A DNA stretch of 11,993 nucleotides from Acidiferrobacteraceae bacterium. Its GTDB lineage: Bacteria; Pseudomonadota; Gammaproteobacteria; Arenicellales; UBA868. The notes below the pieces were generated by a model that saw nothing but the letters and a program-made list of their open reading frames with translations, was not told the DNA's origin and searched no databases. The position numbers and the translations under genes are program-made. The stretch spans positions 23,454 through 35,446 of the forward strand of contig PAUU01000049.1 in NCBI GenBank assembly GCA_002713825.1. Reading direction: 5' to 3'. This document shows, in pieces, positions 1 through 7,090 of the stretch. Within the stretch, counting starts at the first letter, position 1. Each line of letters opens with the position of its first letter.

Positions 1-66
1 GTACAGAAGCAACGAACCATAATTATGAATGTCACCGGCACTGAGCCGACGTTAGTCAGGGAGTGA
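1..66 (+). CDS. Possible C-terminal tail of an upstream gene (partial)
   Basis: The frame beginning at base 1 is open for 21 codons and closes with TGA at 64-66, eight bases before the preferred dacA ATG. The other two plus frames close earlier (20 and 42). The tail contains the residues TIIMNV, which could be a beta strand. In many gammaproteobacteria the gene before dacA is rlpA (septal lytic transglycosylase with a SPOR domain), but 21 residues are too few to recognise it, so no function is assigned. If real, the short gap would put dacA in the same operon. It may equally be a chance open frame. Confidence 0.25.
   Translation, partial: VQKQRTIIMNVTGTEPTLVRE
58..63 (+). promoter_or_regulatory. 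Ribosome binding site that decides the dacA start
   Basis: AGGGAG lies 11 bases before the ATG at 75. An in-frame GTG at 63 overlaps this Shine-Dalgarno itself, so the GTG would have no ribosome site of its own. This favours ATG 75 as the start. Confidence 0.6.
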
Positions 67-74
67 AGTCAATC

Positions 75-1256
75 ATGAGCAGAAAGTGGGTCAACGTACT
101 GCGTCGGGGGGTTGTGGGAATATGCATCGCACTGATGCCTTGGGCTGCATCCGCCGAAATGGAGTCGGATCTTGCCGAGCCGATGCGGTCGAGTATTCCG
201 CCGCCAAAACTGAAAGTATCGTCCTGGCTGCTGATGGATGCGGCGACCGGAATCACGCTGGCGGGTGACCGCGCGGACACTCCTGTTGAGCCCGCCAGCC
301 TGACCAAATTGATGACCGCCTATATCGTCTTTCGGGAGATTGAACGGGGCACGATAGATAAAGACGACACGGTCGTTGTGAGTGAGAAAGCCTGGCGCTC
401 GGAAGGATCTCGAATGTTTATTGAAGCGGGCGACAAGGTCCAGATCGAAGATCTGCTGATGGGGCTTATCGTGCAGTCGGGTAATGACTCGGCCGTGGCG
501 CTGGCCGAACATGTTGCGGGCAGTGAAGAGGGGTTTGCGGATTTGATGAATCAGACCGCCGCAGAACTGGGGATGGAGAACAGCCACTTTATTAACAGCG
601 CAGGCATGCCGCATCCAGATCACTACACCACGGCTCGGGATATCACTTTGCTGACCCGCGCCATTACTGATCAGCAGCCCGACCATTACGCTATGTACGC
701 CATTCGGGAGTTCACCTGGAACAACATCACCCAGAAGAACCGCAATCCTCTTTTGGGACGCGACAGCAGTATCGACGGCGTCAAGACAGGCCATACCCGG
801 TCCGCGGGATATTGCCTGGTAGGGTCTGCCGAGCGGGACGGGATGCGATTGATCGGGACAGTGATTGGCGCACAGAGTGACCGCGAGCGAGCGGATGCGG
901 TCTATTCACTGCTGCGCTTCGGATTTGCCGCCTACGAGCACCATGATCTGTATCCGGCGGGTCAAAAGGTAGTGGAATCGCAGGTGTTTAAGGGGGTGGC
1001 GCAAACCGTCTCTTTGGGGTTATCAGAGCCAATTGCCCTGGTAATGGCCAAAGGCCTTGGCAAAAAACTGAAGGCAGGCGTAGCACTGACAGATCCCGTG
1101 CTTGCGCCCGTGGTAAGCGGTCAGCTACTGGGTACCTTGACAGTCACTCTTAACGATGACGAACTGTTATCCAGACCATTGGTGGCTCTGCAGGATGTGG
1201 AAGCGGGATCATGGATGACGCAACTTTCTGATGCCGTTCGCTTGTGGTTCCACTGA
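75..1256 (+). CDS. dacA: D-alanyl-D-alanine carboxypeptidase (PBP5/6 family)
   Basis: A low-molecular-mass penicillin-binding protein that removes the terminal D-Ala from peptidoglycan pentapeptides in the periplasm. With ATG 75 as start it has 393 residues, normal for the family. The N-terminus is basic, then hydrophobic, and ends in AASA (about residue 27), a type I signal-peptide cleavage site. All three serine-transpeptidase motifs are visible: SLTK (catalytic Ser about 75), SGN (about 135-137) and KTG (about 237-239). A C-terminal beta-rich PBP5 domain follows (about 270-360). The last residues (GSWMTQLSDAVRLWFH) form the amphipathic helix that anchors PBP5-type enzymes to the inner membrane. 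The stop overlaps the ATG of the next gene by one base (TGATG), suggesting translational coupling. dacA-ybeD-lipB is a conserved gammaproteobacterial order. The start is the only real uncertainty (GTG 63 is the alternative). Confidence 0.95.
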   Translation: MSRKWVNVLRRGVVGICIALMPWAASAEMESDLAEPMRSSIPPPKLKVSSWLLMDAATGITLAGDRADTPVEPASLTKLMTAYIVFREIERGTIDKDDTVVVSEKAWRSEGSRMFIEAGDKVQIEDLLMGLIVQSGNDSAVALAEHVAGSEEGFADLMNQTAAELGMENSHFINSAGMPHPDHYTTARDITLLTRAITDQQPDHYAMYAIREFTWNNITQKNRNPLLGRDSSIDGVKTGHTRSAGYCLVGSAERDGMRLIGTVIGAQSDRERADAVYSLLRFGFAAYEHHDLYPAGQKVVESQVFKGVAQTVSLGLSEPIALVMAKGLGKKLKAGVALTDPVLAPVVSGQLLGTLTVTLNDDELLSRPLVALQDVEAGSWMTQLSDAVRLWFH

Positions 1257-1543
1257 TGGCCAACGAAAGCAAAGCTGATGAGATTCCTGAGGAGTTGCTG
1301 AGTTTCCCCTGTGAATTCCAGATCAAGGCAATGGGCAAGCAGGTGGCAGGCTTCGATGATCGCGTTCGGAAAATTGTTTCAAGGCATCTGTATGGTGGGA
1401 AAGTTCTTGATCTTCGAACCCGAGAGAGCGGCTCTTCAAAGTATGTCTCTGTCAGTTGTACGATTGAAGCGACGAGCCGCCAGCAACTGGATGCGATCTA
1501 TTTGGACCTCAATAGCGAGAACGACATTCTGCTGACTCTCTAG
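1256..1543 (+). CDS. ybeD: YbeD-like protein (DUF493 / UPF0250)
   Basis: A small 95-residue cytosolic protein of the DUF493 family, an ACT-like alpha/beta fold whose function is unsettled. Recognisable family features are the start of the fold (LLSFPCEFQIKAMG, about residues 14-27), a central helix followed by RHL, and the strand-helix KYVSVSCTIEATSRQQLDAI (about 62-81), which parallels the HSVSITINATHIEQV region of E. coli YbeD. I chose ATG 1256 over the in-frame GTG at 1244: it forms the TGATG overlap with the dacA stop, and the four extra residues would match nothing in the family. Position between dacA and lipB is the same as in E. coli. A regulatory role linked to lipoylation has been suggested from this neighbourhood only, so it is not asserted here. 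Confidence 0.9.
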   Translation: MANESKADEIPEELLSFPCEFQIKAMGKQVAGFDDRVRKIVSRHLYGGKVLDLRTRESGSSKYVSVSCTIEATSRQQLDAIYLDLNSENDILLTL

Positions 1544-1565
1544 CGGCCAGGCGGGATAACGTATC

Positions 1566-2198
1566 ATGATGCCGCAGTTGGAATTTCGCCGATTAGGAGT
1601 TCGCGATTACGCGATCACTGCGGAAGAGATGCGCACGTGGACGCAGACAAGAACGCCTGATACGACTGATGAGATCTGGTTTCTCGAGCACGAACGGGTC
1701 TATACCCAGGGAGTCAGCTGCCGTGAGTCCGTACGTGAAGGTGCGCCTGATATTCCTCTCGTGAAATCGGATCGTGGCGGACAGATTACCTATCATGGGC
1801 CGGGACAACTGGTCGCCTATCTGCTGCTGGATCTCCGACGGTTAGGCCTTGGCGTGCGCCAGTTGGTTCGCCTGATAGAGGCATCCGTGATTGAGTTGCT
1901 CGGTCAATATGGCCTCACTGCTGTTGCCCGACCCGGCGCCCCCGGCGTATACGTAGACGGTGAAAAAATTGCTGCGTTAGGATTGAGGGTGAGATCCGGA
2001 TGCTGTTATCACGGCCTCAGTCTCAATGTGGATATGGATTTGGAACCTTTCTCCCGCATAAACCCGTGTGGGTTTGCAGGGTTGGGTGTGACCAGCATGA
2101 AAGAACACGGACTCTCCGTCCGGGTAGACGTGGCGGTGGATGCCTTGGAGAGGATTTTTGAAGCCCGTCTTTTTGGGAAGAAGACCAACGTCGGCTGA
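1566..2198 (+). CDS. lipB: Lipoyl(octanoyl) transferase LipB
   Basis: Transfers the octanoyl group from octanoyl-ACP to the lipoyl domains of the 2-oxoacid dehydrogenases and the glycine cleavage H protein, the first step of endogenous lipoate synthesis. It has 210 residues, matching the family. The signature RGGQITYHGPGQLVAY is at residues 70-85. The catalytic lysine lies in GEKIAALGLRV (K134) and the acyl-accepting cysteine in NPCGF (C168), close to K135 and C169 of E. coli LipB. Two adjacent ATG codons (1566, 1569) are both possible starts. The gene follows ybeD by 22 bases and has only a weak Shine-Dalgarno (AGGCGG, somewhat far upstream). LipA, which inserts the sulfurs, is usually encoded just downstream in enterics but is not here: the next gene is on the opposite strand. 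Confidence 0.96.
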   Translation: MMPQLEFRRLGVRDYAITAEEMRTWTQTRTPDTTDEIWFLEHERVYTQGVSCRESVREGAPDIPLVKSDRGGQITYHGPGQLVAYLLLDLRRLGLGVRQLVRLIEASVIELLGQYGLTAVARPGAPGVYVDGEKIAALGLRVRSGCCYHGLSLNVDMDLEPFSRINPCGFAGLGVTSMKEHGLSVRVDVAVDALERIFEARLFGKKTNVG

Positions 2199-2234
2199 AA
2201 AGTGGGCGTCTGCTTCAGGATTCTGTCATTACGG

Positions 2235-2918
2235 TTATGAATCCAAGTCGGCGCGTTCTCGTGCCTCGGCGAGTCTTTGTGGTGTTCCGATATCCATCCA
2301 CCTGCCGTGATACAGCTGGCCGCTGAGACGACGGTCCTCTGCAGCTTGATTCAACAAGGGTGAAAGCGGAAGCCGCCCGCCCGAATGCCTCGCAAAGAGA
2401 GATTTCCGGTAAAGACCGATCCCTGCATAAGTCAGAGTGCTGGACGCGCCCTGTTTTATCTCGACGAATGATTCATGAAGCCCAAAATCCCCGTCCGGGT
2501 GGTGGGGCGGGTTGGGAACCAGAACCAGATGGGCATCACTGTTGATGGTGTCTGGCAGTGTTGAGAAGGGGAAGTTGGTCCACACATCTGCATTCACCAC
2601 AATGAATGGATCGCTTTGGATGAGCTCAAGTGCCTTGTGGATGCCGCCGGCAGTTTCAAGCGCTCCAGGCGGCTCATGAGAAAATACGATCTCAAGCGCA
2701 TGGGAATTGAATCGGCCAAGATGGTCGACAATTTGTTCTCCGAGGTGCGCCACATTCACGGTCACTTGGGCGACACCAGCTCGTTCTAGTGCGAGCAGGT
2801 GATGTTCGATCAGCGTTCTGCCCCCAAGCGCAATTAGTGGTTTTGGCGTGACATCGGTCAGGGGCGCAAGGCGCTCGCCGCGCCCGGCGGCCAGAATCAT
2901 TGCTGATTTTGCAATCAT
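2235..2918 (-). CDS. murU: Nucleotidyltransferase, N-acetylmuramate-1-phosphate uridylyltransferase (MurU-like)
   Basis: MurU makes UDP-MurNAc from MurNAc-1-phosphate and UTP in the anhMurNAc recycling route that bypasses de novo synthesis. The 227-residue protein is a compact single-domain sugar-phosphate nucleotidyltransferase. It shows the nucleotide-binding loop LAAGRGERLAPLT (9-21), TPKPL (24-28) with the conserved lysine, the metal-binding NADVW (D111) and a second acidic site in WMDIGTP (D209). The pattern ETAGGI...NADVWTNF...LVLVPNPPHHPDGDF resembles Pseudomonas MurU more than RfbA/GlmU-type enzymes, and there is no acyltransferase domain. Being divergent from lptD-surA also fits Pseudomonas, but the kinase gene amgK normally found between them is absent. 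No good Shine-Dalgarno precedes ATG 2918; the frame stays open upstream to 2993 with no ATG, GTG or TTG start. A broader-specificity sugar-1-phosphate nucleotidyltransferase is the alternative. Confidence 0.85.
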   Translation of the reverse strand: MIAKSAMILAAGRGERLAPLTDVTPKPLIALGGRTLIEHHLLALERAGVAQVTVNVAHLGEQIVDHLGRFNSHALEIVFSHEPPGALETAGGIHKALELIQSDPFIVVNADVWTNFPFSTLPDTINSDAHLVLVPNPPHHPDGDFGLHESFVEIKQGASSTLTYAGIGLYRKSLFARHSGGRLPLSPLLNQAAEDRRLSGQLYHGRWMDIGTPQRLAEARERADLDS

Positions 2919-2980
2919 CGTTGGGCTGGATGTTCCGGATATGAACCTTCGGCAGAGTTCCTGTGATCCAAAGGGTTGCC

Positions 2981-2986
2981 TATAAT
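2981..2986 (+). promoter_or_regulatory. -10 element of the lptD promoter (possibly bidirectional)
   Basis: TATAAT matches the sigma-70 -10 consensus perfectly, in the gap between divergent murU and lptD. At 17-bp spacing the -35 would be TTCCTG (2958-2963), which is poor. TG lies at 2977-2978, one base off the extended -10 register. The predicted transcript start is near 2993, about 85 bases before the lptD ATG. Read on the minus strand the same bases (2987 to 2982) give TATTAT, a 5/6 -10 element pointing toward murU. Confidence 0.55.
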
Positions 2987-3077
2987 ACTGTCTTCAATTA
3001 ATTGGTGTCGCGACAAAGCGTTTCGCGAAGATCACCAGCAAGAACCCTTGATCCATGCTGTCACCAGAATTGCCCAA

Positions 3078-5672
3078 ATGAGACGACTCCTTTCGACGGT
3101 ATCCCGAATTTGTTCCAGCAGCGCCCGCTTTGGCGCCGGGGTACTCCTCGCGCTGGGTGGGTTGGCAGGTCCCGCCTCTATCTCTGCCGATACTCCGATG
3201 GTTTTTGCAGATGAGACGACCTGCCCGGCAGATGTGATCGCGTTTCCTGAAAGTCTTTTGCCGTACATCTCCAGAGATCCAGCAAGACTGCCAATCAATC
3301 TCGAAGCCGATCAGATCGATCTTCCATCCGCAGAACAGTTGGAACTCAAAGGGGGTGCGCTTGCGACACAGGGTGCTCGCGGCATCTACGCGGATGAAAT
3401 CCGCTTCGATAAAAAGACTCTATCCCTTGAGGCAACCAATGCGGTTCTTTACTCCGAAAACGGGGATCGCATCACGGCGGAAGGGTTGGCCCTTGAGATG
3501 GAAACACGTATCGGCAGTGCCCGCGACGTCACGGTGCAGTTCGCTCGTCGGGATCCCATCCCCAAGCGCAAAGTTGCAGATTTTTCCAACACGACATTTG
3601 ATCCGTCAGGGTTTACGGTTGCAACGGCCGGAGCCCTGGGAAGTGTCAAGGGGCCGGCAGCAAAGACACCCGATGTGATCCGACTGGCGTCAGGCGAGAT
3701 CCTGAAACTCGATTTTGGAGACGCTGCGAAGGACTCAGTTTCGACTACGTCGACTGAGGGCGATGAGCCGTTTCAAGTGCGGGCAAAGGCGCGAGCCACA
3801 GCCAGTATGCTTTTCCTGGAAGGACACGACCGGGAGCGCTTTCAGGACGTAGTGTATTCGCGGTGTGTGGCAGGTGACGACTCAGTATTGATCGAGGCCA
3901 GCGAGATCACTCTGGATCATGCCTCGGGAATGGGGACGGGAGAGCATCTGAAGCTGAAGTTCTACGGCGTACCGATTGCCTATGCGCCAAAGCTCAGCTT
4001 TCCGATTACGGACGAACGCAAGAGTGGGTTGCTGTTTCCCATGATCGGCTACGGCCAGAATTGGGGTTTTAATATTGAGGTGCCGTATTACTGGAATATC
4101 GCCCCTCAGCATGACGCGACGTTTTCTGGGCGATTTATGGCCAACCGCGGCCTTCTTGGATCCGGGGAGTACCGCTATATGGGCGAAGCCGCCGGAGGAG
4201 ATTTTCGGGGGATCTTTCGCGGTGAATTCATGCCCGATGACAGCAAATATGGTTCCAGTCGATACGGGTGGAGTTACGAGCACCGCCAGAACCTGCGAAA
4301 AGCGGGTTCAAGTTTTTCTTTTGGTGCGGACATCGGTGAAGTGTCCGATAAGTCCTATTTGGAGGATTTATCGGACAATCTTCAGGTCAGCAGTGCATCC
4401 CATATTCCCCAGCGGGTGGATCTATCCGTCGATCCGATGGATATCTTCCTGGAGGATGAAAATTTCCAGATCAATGCCGATGCCACGGCATACCAGACCC
4501 TGGACAGCAGTGTTTCTGAAGCAGACGAGCCCTATAGCCGCCTTCCCGGCGTCAGGGCATCCTGGAATAAGACTTTTGCGCTAAATGCCAGTGATCCGGA
4601 TGGCTGGCTGCAGGACAATAGGACGCGCTTTTCTATCAAACCCCAGTTGGTTTCCGAGTTGATAAATTTCGATCACAGTTCTGCCACAAAAACGACCGGG
4701 ATTCGGTGGGATAGCCAGATGTCGCTGGCGGTACCCATGGAACGAACCTACGGTGAGATCACTCCAAAAATAACCTATGCGCATACGGCCTATAGTGTCG
4801 AAAACCAGCCGGCAGGACAGTCCTCTGACCCGACCCGCGGAATTTACCTTTTCGAAATCGGATCAAAGCTGTTTTTTGAGCGCGATGTGACTTGGCGGGG
4901 CAGCGATCACACACAGACGCTCGTGCCGAGCCTGACGTACCGGTATGTCCCTTATGAGGACCAAGATGATCTGCCGGTGTTCGATTCCGGTACCGTAGGT
5001 TTTGAAAATATTGCTGACGCATTTGTGGATAACGGATTCTGGGGGGCAGACCGTATTCAGAATTTCCAGGGTTTCACGCTGGGGTTGTCCAGTGAGACCT
5101 ATGCGGAAGGCTCTGGAAAAGATCTACTCAATTGGCAACTTGCCCAGCAGATCTATTTTGTGGAGCGTGAGGTCACGCTGGACGGTGGCGGGGCTGACTC
5201 CAGTGACTTTTCCCCTTTGCTGGCTAATGCGACCTTTCAGGTGACCAAACATATCAGTACGAATGGGTTGGTCAACTGGAACTGGGAAGAGAGCGAGATC
5301 GGCAGGTGGCGCTTGGGTGGCCACTACAGTTTGGATTTTCGCCGTGAATTCGGAGCGTCGTACCGCTGGGAGGAGTCCGAGAGCAATCTTGAGTTGGATT
5401 TGACCTGGCCTTTGGCGCCGCGGTGGCAACTGGGGGCAGCAGCGCTGATTGGCCAGTCCGATACCGACGACTCGGGCTCCTATAGTCGGGTCAGCGTGGG
5501 CTACGATGCCTGTTGCTGGGCGCTACAGGTCTCGCTGGAGGATCGTCCGAGTCAGAGCGATGACAACGGGGGTGTGCAGTTCCTTGCGACTTTCAGCCTC
5601 AAGAGTCTGGGAGACATTTCCAGTAACCAATTAGCAGAGGGCATCCAAACAACTTCGCCCTCATGGAATTAA
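3078..5672 (+). CDS. lptD: LPS-assembly protein LptD (outer-membrane LPS translocon)
   Basis: LptD is the 26-strand outer-membrane barrel that, plugged by LptE, receives LPS from the LptA bridge and inserts it in the outer leaflet. From ATG 3078 the protein has 864 residues and opens with a signal peptide ending PASISA. The LptA-like jellyroll starts near INLEADQI (about 74) and the barrel domain follows the segment LLFPMIGYGQNWGFNIEVPYYWNIAP. The four cysteines of the oxidative folding pathway are conserved: C49, C263 and the adjacent pair C812-C813 (DACCW), corresponding to C31, C173, C724 and C725 of E. coli. Upstream in-frame starts back to TTG 2976 are unlikely, since 2976 lies against the -10 box. 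ATG 3078 has only a weak ribosome site. The C1-C2 interval is about 72 residues longer than in E. coli. The 3' end overlaps surA by 10 bases. Confidence 0.96.
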   Translation: MRRLLSTVSRICSSSARFGAGVLLALGGLAGPASISADTPMVFADETTCPADVIAFPESLLPYISRDPARLPINLEADQIDLPSAEQLELKGGALATQGARGIYADEIRFDKKTLSLEATNAVLYSENGDRITAEGLALEMETRIGSARDVTVQFARRDPIPKRKVADFSNTTFDPSGFTVATAGALGSVKGPAAKTPDVIRLASGEILKLDFGDAAKDSVSTTSTEGDEPFQVRAKARATASMLFLEGHDRERFQDVVYSRCVAGDDSVLIEASEITLDHASGMGTGEHLKLKFYGVPIAYAPKLSFPITDERKSGLLFPMIGYGQNWGFNIEVPYYWNIAPQHDATFSGRFMANRGLLGSGEYRYMGEAAGGDFRGIFRGEFMPDDSKYGSSRYGWSYEHRQNLRKAGSSFSFGADIGEVSDKSYLEDLSDNLQVSSASHIPQRVDLSVDPMDIFLEDENFQINADATAYQTLDSSVSEADEPYSRLPGVRASWNKTFALNASDPDGWLQDNRTRFSIKPQLVSELINFDHSSATKTTGIRWDSQMSLAVPMERTYGEITPKITYAHTAYSVENQPAGQSSDPTRGIYLFEIGSKLFFERDVTWRGSDHTQTLVPSLTYRYVPYEDQDDLPVFDSGTVGFENIADAFVDNGFWGADRIQNFQGFTLGLSSETYAEGSGKDLLNWQLAQQIYFVEREVTLDGGGADSSDFSPLLANATFQVTKHISTNGLVNWNWEESEIGRWRLGGHYSLDFRREFGASYRWEESESNLELDLTWPLAPRWQLGAAALIGQSDTDDSGSYSRVSVGYDACCWALQVSLEDRPSQSDDNGGVQFLATFSLKSLGDISSNQLAEGIQTTSPSWN
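3734..3758 (+). repeat. Hairpin-forming inverted repeat inside lptD
   Basis: CTCAGT (3734-3739) plus CGAC (3742-3745) pairs exactly with GTCG (3749-3752) plus ACTGAG (3753-3758), leaving a three-base TAC loop and a two-base TT bulge. It encodes part of the Ser/Thr-rich stretch VSTTSTEG in the enlarged jellyroll region of LptD. No regulatory role is evident. Confidence 0.5.
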
Positions 5673-7024
5673 CCAGCGTCTTGGTGGATCTCAGGCGGGT
5701 ATTCGAATATTTCGCTGGTGCCGCACTACACTCCAAGAGGTGTTTGCTGGCAGCGGCAGCTTTTGCCTTGACGCTGGGTTCCGGCGTGCAGGCCGACCAG
5801 TCGCTTAATCGTGTCATGGTGGTTGTCAACGACGGTGTCATCACTGAAGCCGATCTCAATCGGGAGATTTCCCTCGCCCAGATGGAGTTACGCTCCGCCG
5901 GCCAGGCGCTGCCGCCCCGTGACGTTTTAGCCTCCGGTCTGTTGGAGGAGTTGATCGTCGATACCTTGCTGCTGGATGCGGCGGCGCGCGCGTCGATTTT
6001 TGCCACTGACCGGGAAGCGGCTTATGCGCTGACGACGATTGCCCGGCAGAATGGCCTGACCTTGCCCCAGTTGGAGGCCGCGATCGTGGGAGCCGGGGTA
6101 GCGATTAAAGACTATGAGACAGATCTGCGAAAGCAGCTCACGATCCGAAAGCTGATTGAACGGCAGATCCGTCGCCAAGTTGACGTTAGCGATCAGGAAA
6201 TTAATGAGTATCTGGCACAAAATCCGCAGGAGGACAAACCCGATGAAGTCGAGTTTGATCTGGCCCATATCCTGCTGAAATCACCCTCGGGGGCTTCAGA
6301 ATCACAAATCTCTGAGCTTCGAGGCCGGCTTGAAGAGATTCGACAGGAGGTTATCAGCGGGCTGGCGTTCAGCGAAGCGGCGAGGCGGTACTCAGACGGA
6401 ACCAAGGCATCAGAAGGGGGAATGCTGGGAGTAAGGACGGCAGAGCAGTTACCGCAGCCGTTTCTTGATGCCGTGGCAGAGGTGCCGCCAGGCAGGTTAT
6501 CACCCGTTTTTCAGAGTTCCAACGGATGGCATCTTCTGAAAGTAGTCGGACGTAAGTCTCAGCGAGAGGCCGTCGTACGGCAGCAGGAAGTTCGGCACAT
6601 CCTGATCAGGTCCAGCGCACTTTTGCCTGACGAACAGTTAAGAGCGCGCCTGGAGCGGATTCGGAAGCGTATTGTGGCGGGCGAGGATTTTGGCGCAGTC
6701 GCCCGACTGCAATCTGAAGATGCCAATACCCGTGCACTTGGTGGAAATATCGGTTGGCTAAGCCCGGGGGAGTTGCCGGGGGAGTTTGAGCAAGTGCTTG
6801 ATCCCTTGTCAGTCAACGAGGTTAGCCCTGTCTTTCAGACAACCGCTGGCTGGCACATTGCCCAGATCACCGGAGAACGGGAAAAAGATGTAGGGAATAC
6901 CTTGCGCCGACGCCAGGCAGAACGCATCATCAGTGGCCGCAAGACTGAAGAGGCCTTCGAGCAGTGGGCACAGTCTTTGCGAGAAGAGGCATTTATCCGC
7001 TACCGGGTCAGGCCCGGCGAGTAG
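5663..7024 (+). CDS. surA: Periplasmic chaperone / peptidyl-prolyl isomerase SurA
   Basis: SurA escorts unfolded outer-membrane proteins, LptD included, across the periplasm to the BAM complex. The 453-residue protein has the full family layout: signal peptide (hydrophobic LLAAAAFALTLGSGVQA, cleavage near residue 44), N-terminal chaperone domain beginning LNRVMVVVNDGVITEADL, parvulin domain 1 (about 197-296, DLAHILLK to NGWHLLKV), parvulin domain 2 (about 307-405, VRHILI to AGWHIAQI) and a C-terminal helix (RQAERIISGRKTEEAFEQWAQSLREEAFI). The ATG at 5663 lies inside the last codons of lptD, so translation is probably coupled. That start leaves an unusually long stretch of about 22 residues before the basic SKR of the signal peptide. 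TTG 5681 or GTG 5684 are alternatives, but neither has a clear ribosome site. pdxA and ksgA, which often follow, do not. Confidence 0.95.
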   Translation: MELTSVLVDLRRVFEYFAGAALHSKRCLLAAAAFALTLGSGVQADQSLNRVMVVVNDGVITEADLNREISLAQMELRSAGQALPPRDVLASGLLEELIVDTLLLDAAARASIFATDREAAYALTTIARQNGLTLPQLEAAIVGAGVAIKDYETDLRKQLTIRKLIERQIRRQVDVSDQEINEYLAQNPQEDKPDEVEFDLAHILLKSPSGASESQISELRGRLEEIRQEVISGLAFSEAARRYSDGTKASEGGMLGVRTAEQLPQPFLDAVAEVPPGRLSPVFQSSNGWHLLKVVGRKSQREAVVRQQEVRHILIRSSALLPDEQLRARLERIRKRIVAGEDFGAVARLQSEDANTRALGGNIGWLSPGELPGEFEQVLDPLSVNEVSPVFQTTAGWHIAQITGEREKDVGNTLRRRQAERIISGRKTEEAFEQWAQSLREEAFIRYRVRPGE

Positions 7025-7052
7025 ACAACGCCCCAGCACCGGGGCGTTGTCT
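7023..7052. terminator. Hairpin between convergent surA and amt, probable bidirectional terminator
   Basis: A perfect 12-bp stem (7023-7034 with 7041-7052, arms AGACAACGCCCC and GGGGCGTTGTCT) encloses a 6-base loop. It begins inside the surA stop codon and sits 38 bases past the amt stop. GC-rich stem and position fit termination for both units. No run of T follows on either strand (CTTGG on plus, ACTCG on minus), so classical intrinsic termination would be inefficient. It could instead protect 3' ends. Confidence 0.6.
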
Positions 7053-7090
7053 CTTGGCTATGAACCTGGACCGCCAAACAGCATTAAGTA

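Noticed and set aside
69..794. Long minus-strand open frame (241 codons) opposite dacA
   Set aside because: It is fully antisense to a gene with all three PBP motifs; its protein is rich in Arg, His and Gly with no recognisable domain.
2976..3077. Longer lptD from TTG 2976
   Set aside because: The codon lies five bases before the TATAAT -10 element, so it would not be in the transcript; the extra 34 residues would precede and spoil the signal peptide that begins at ATG 3078.
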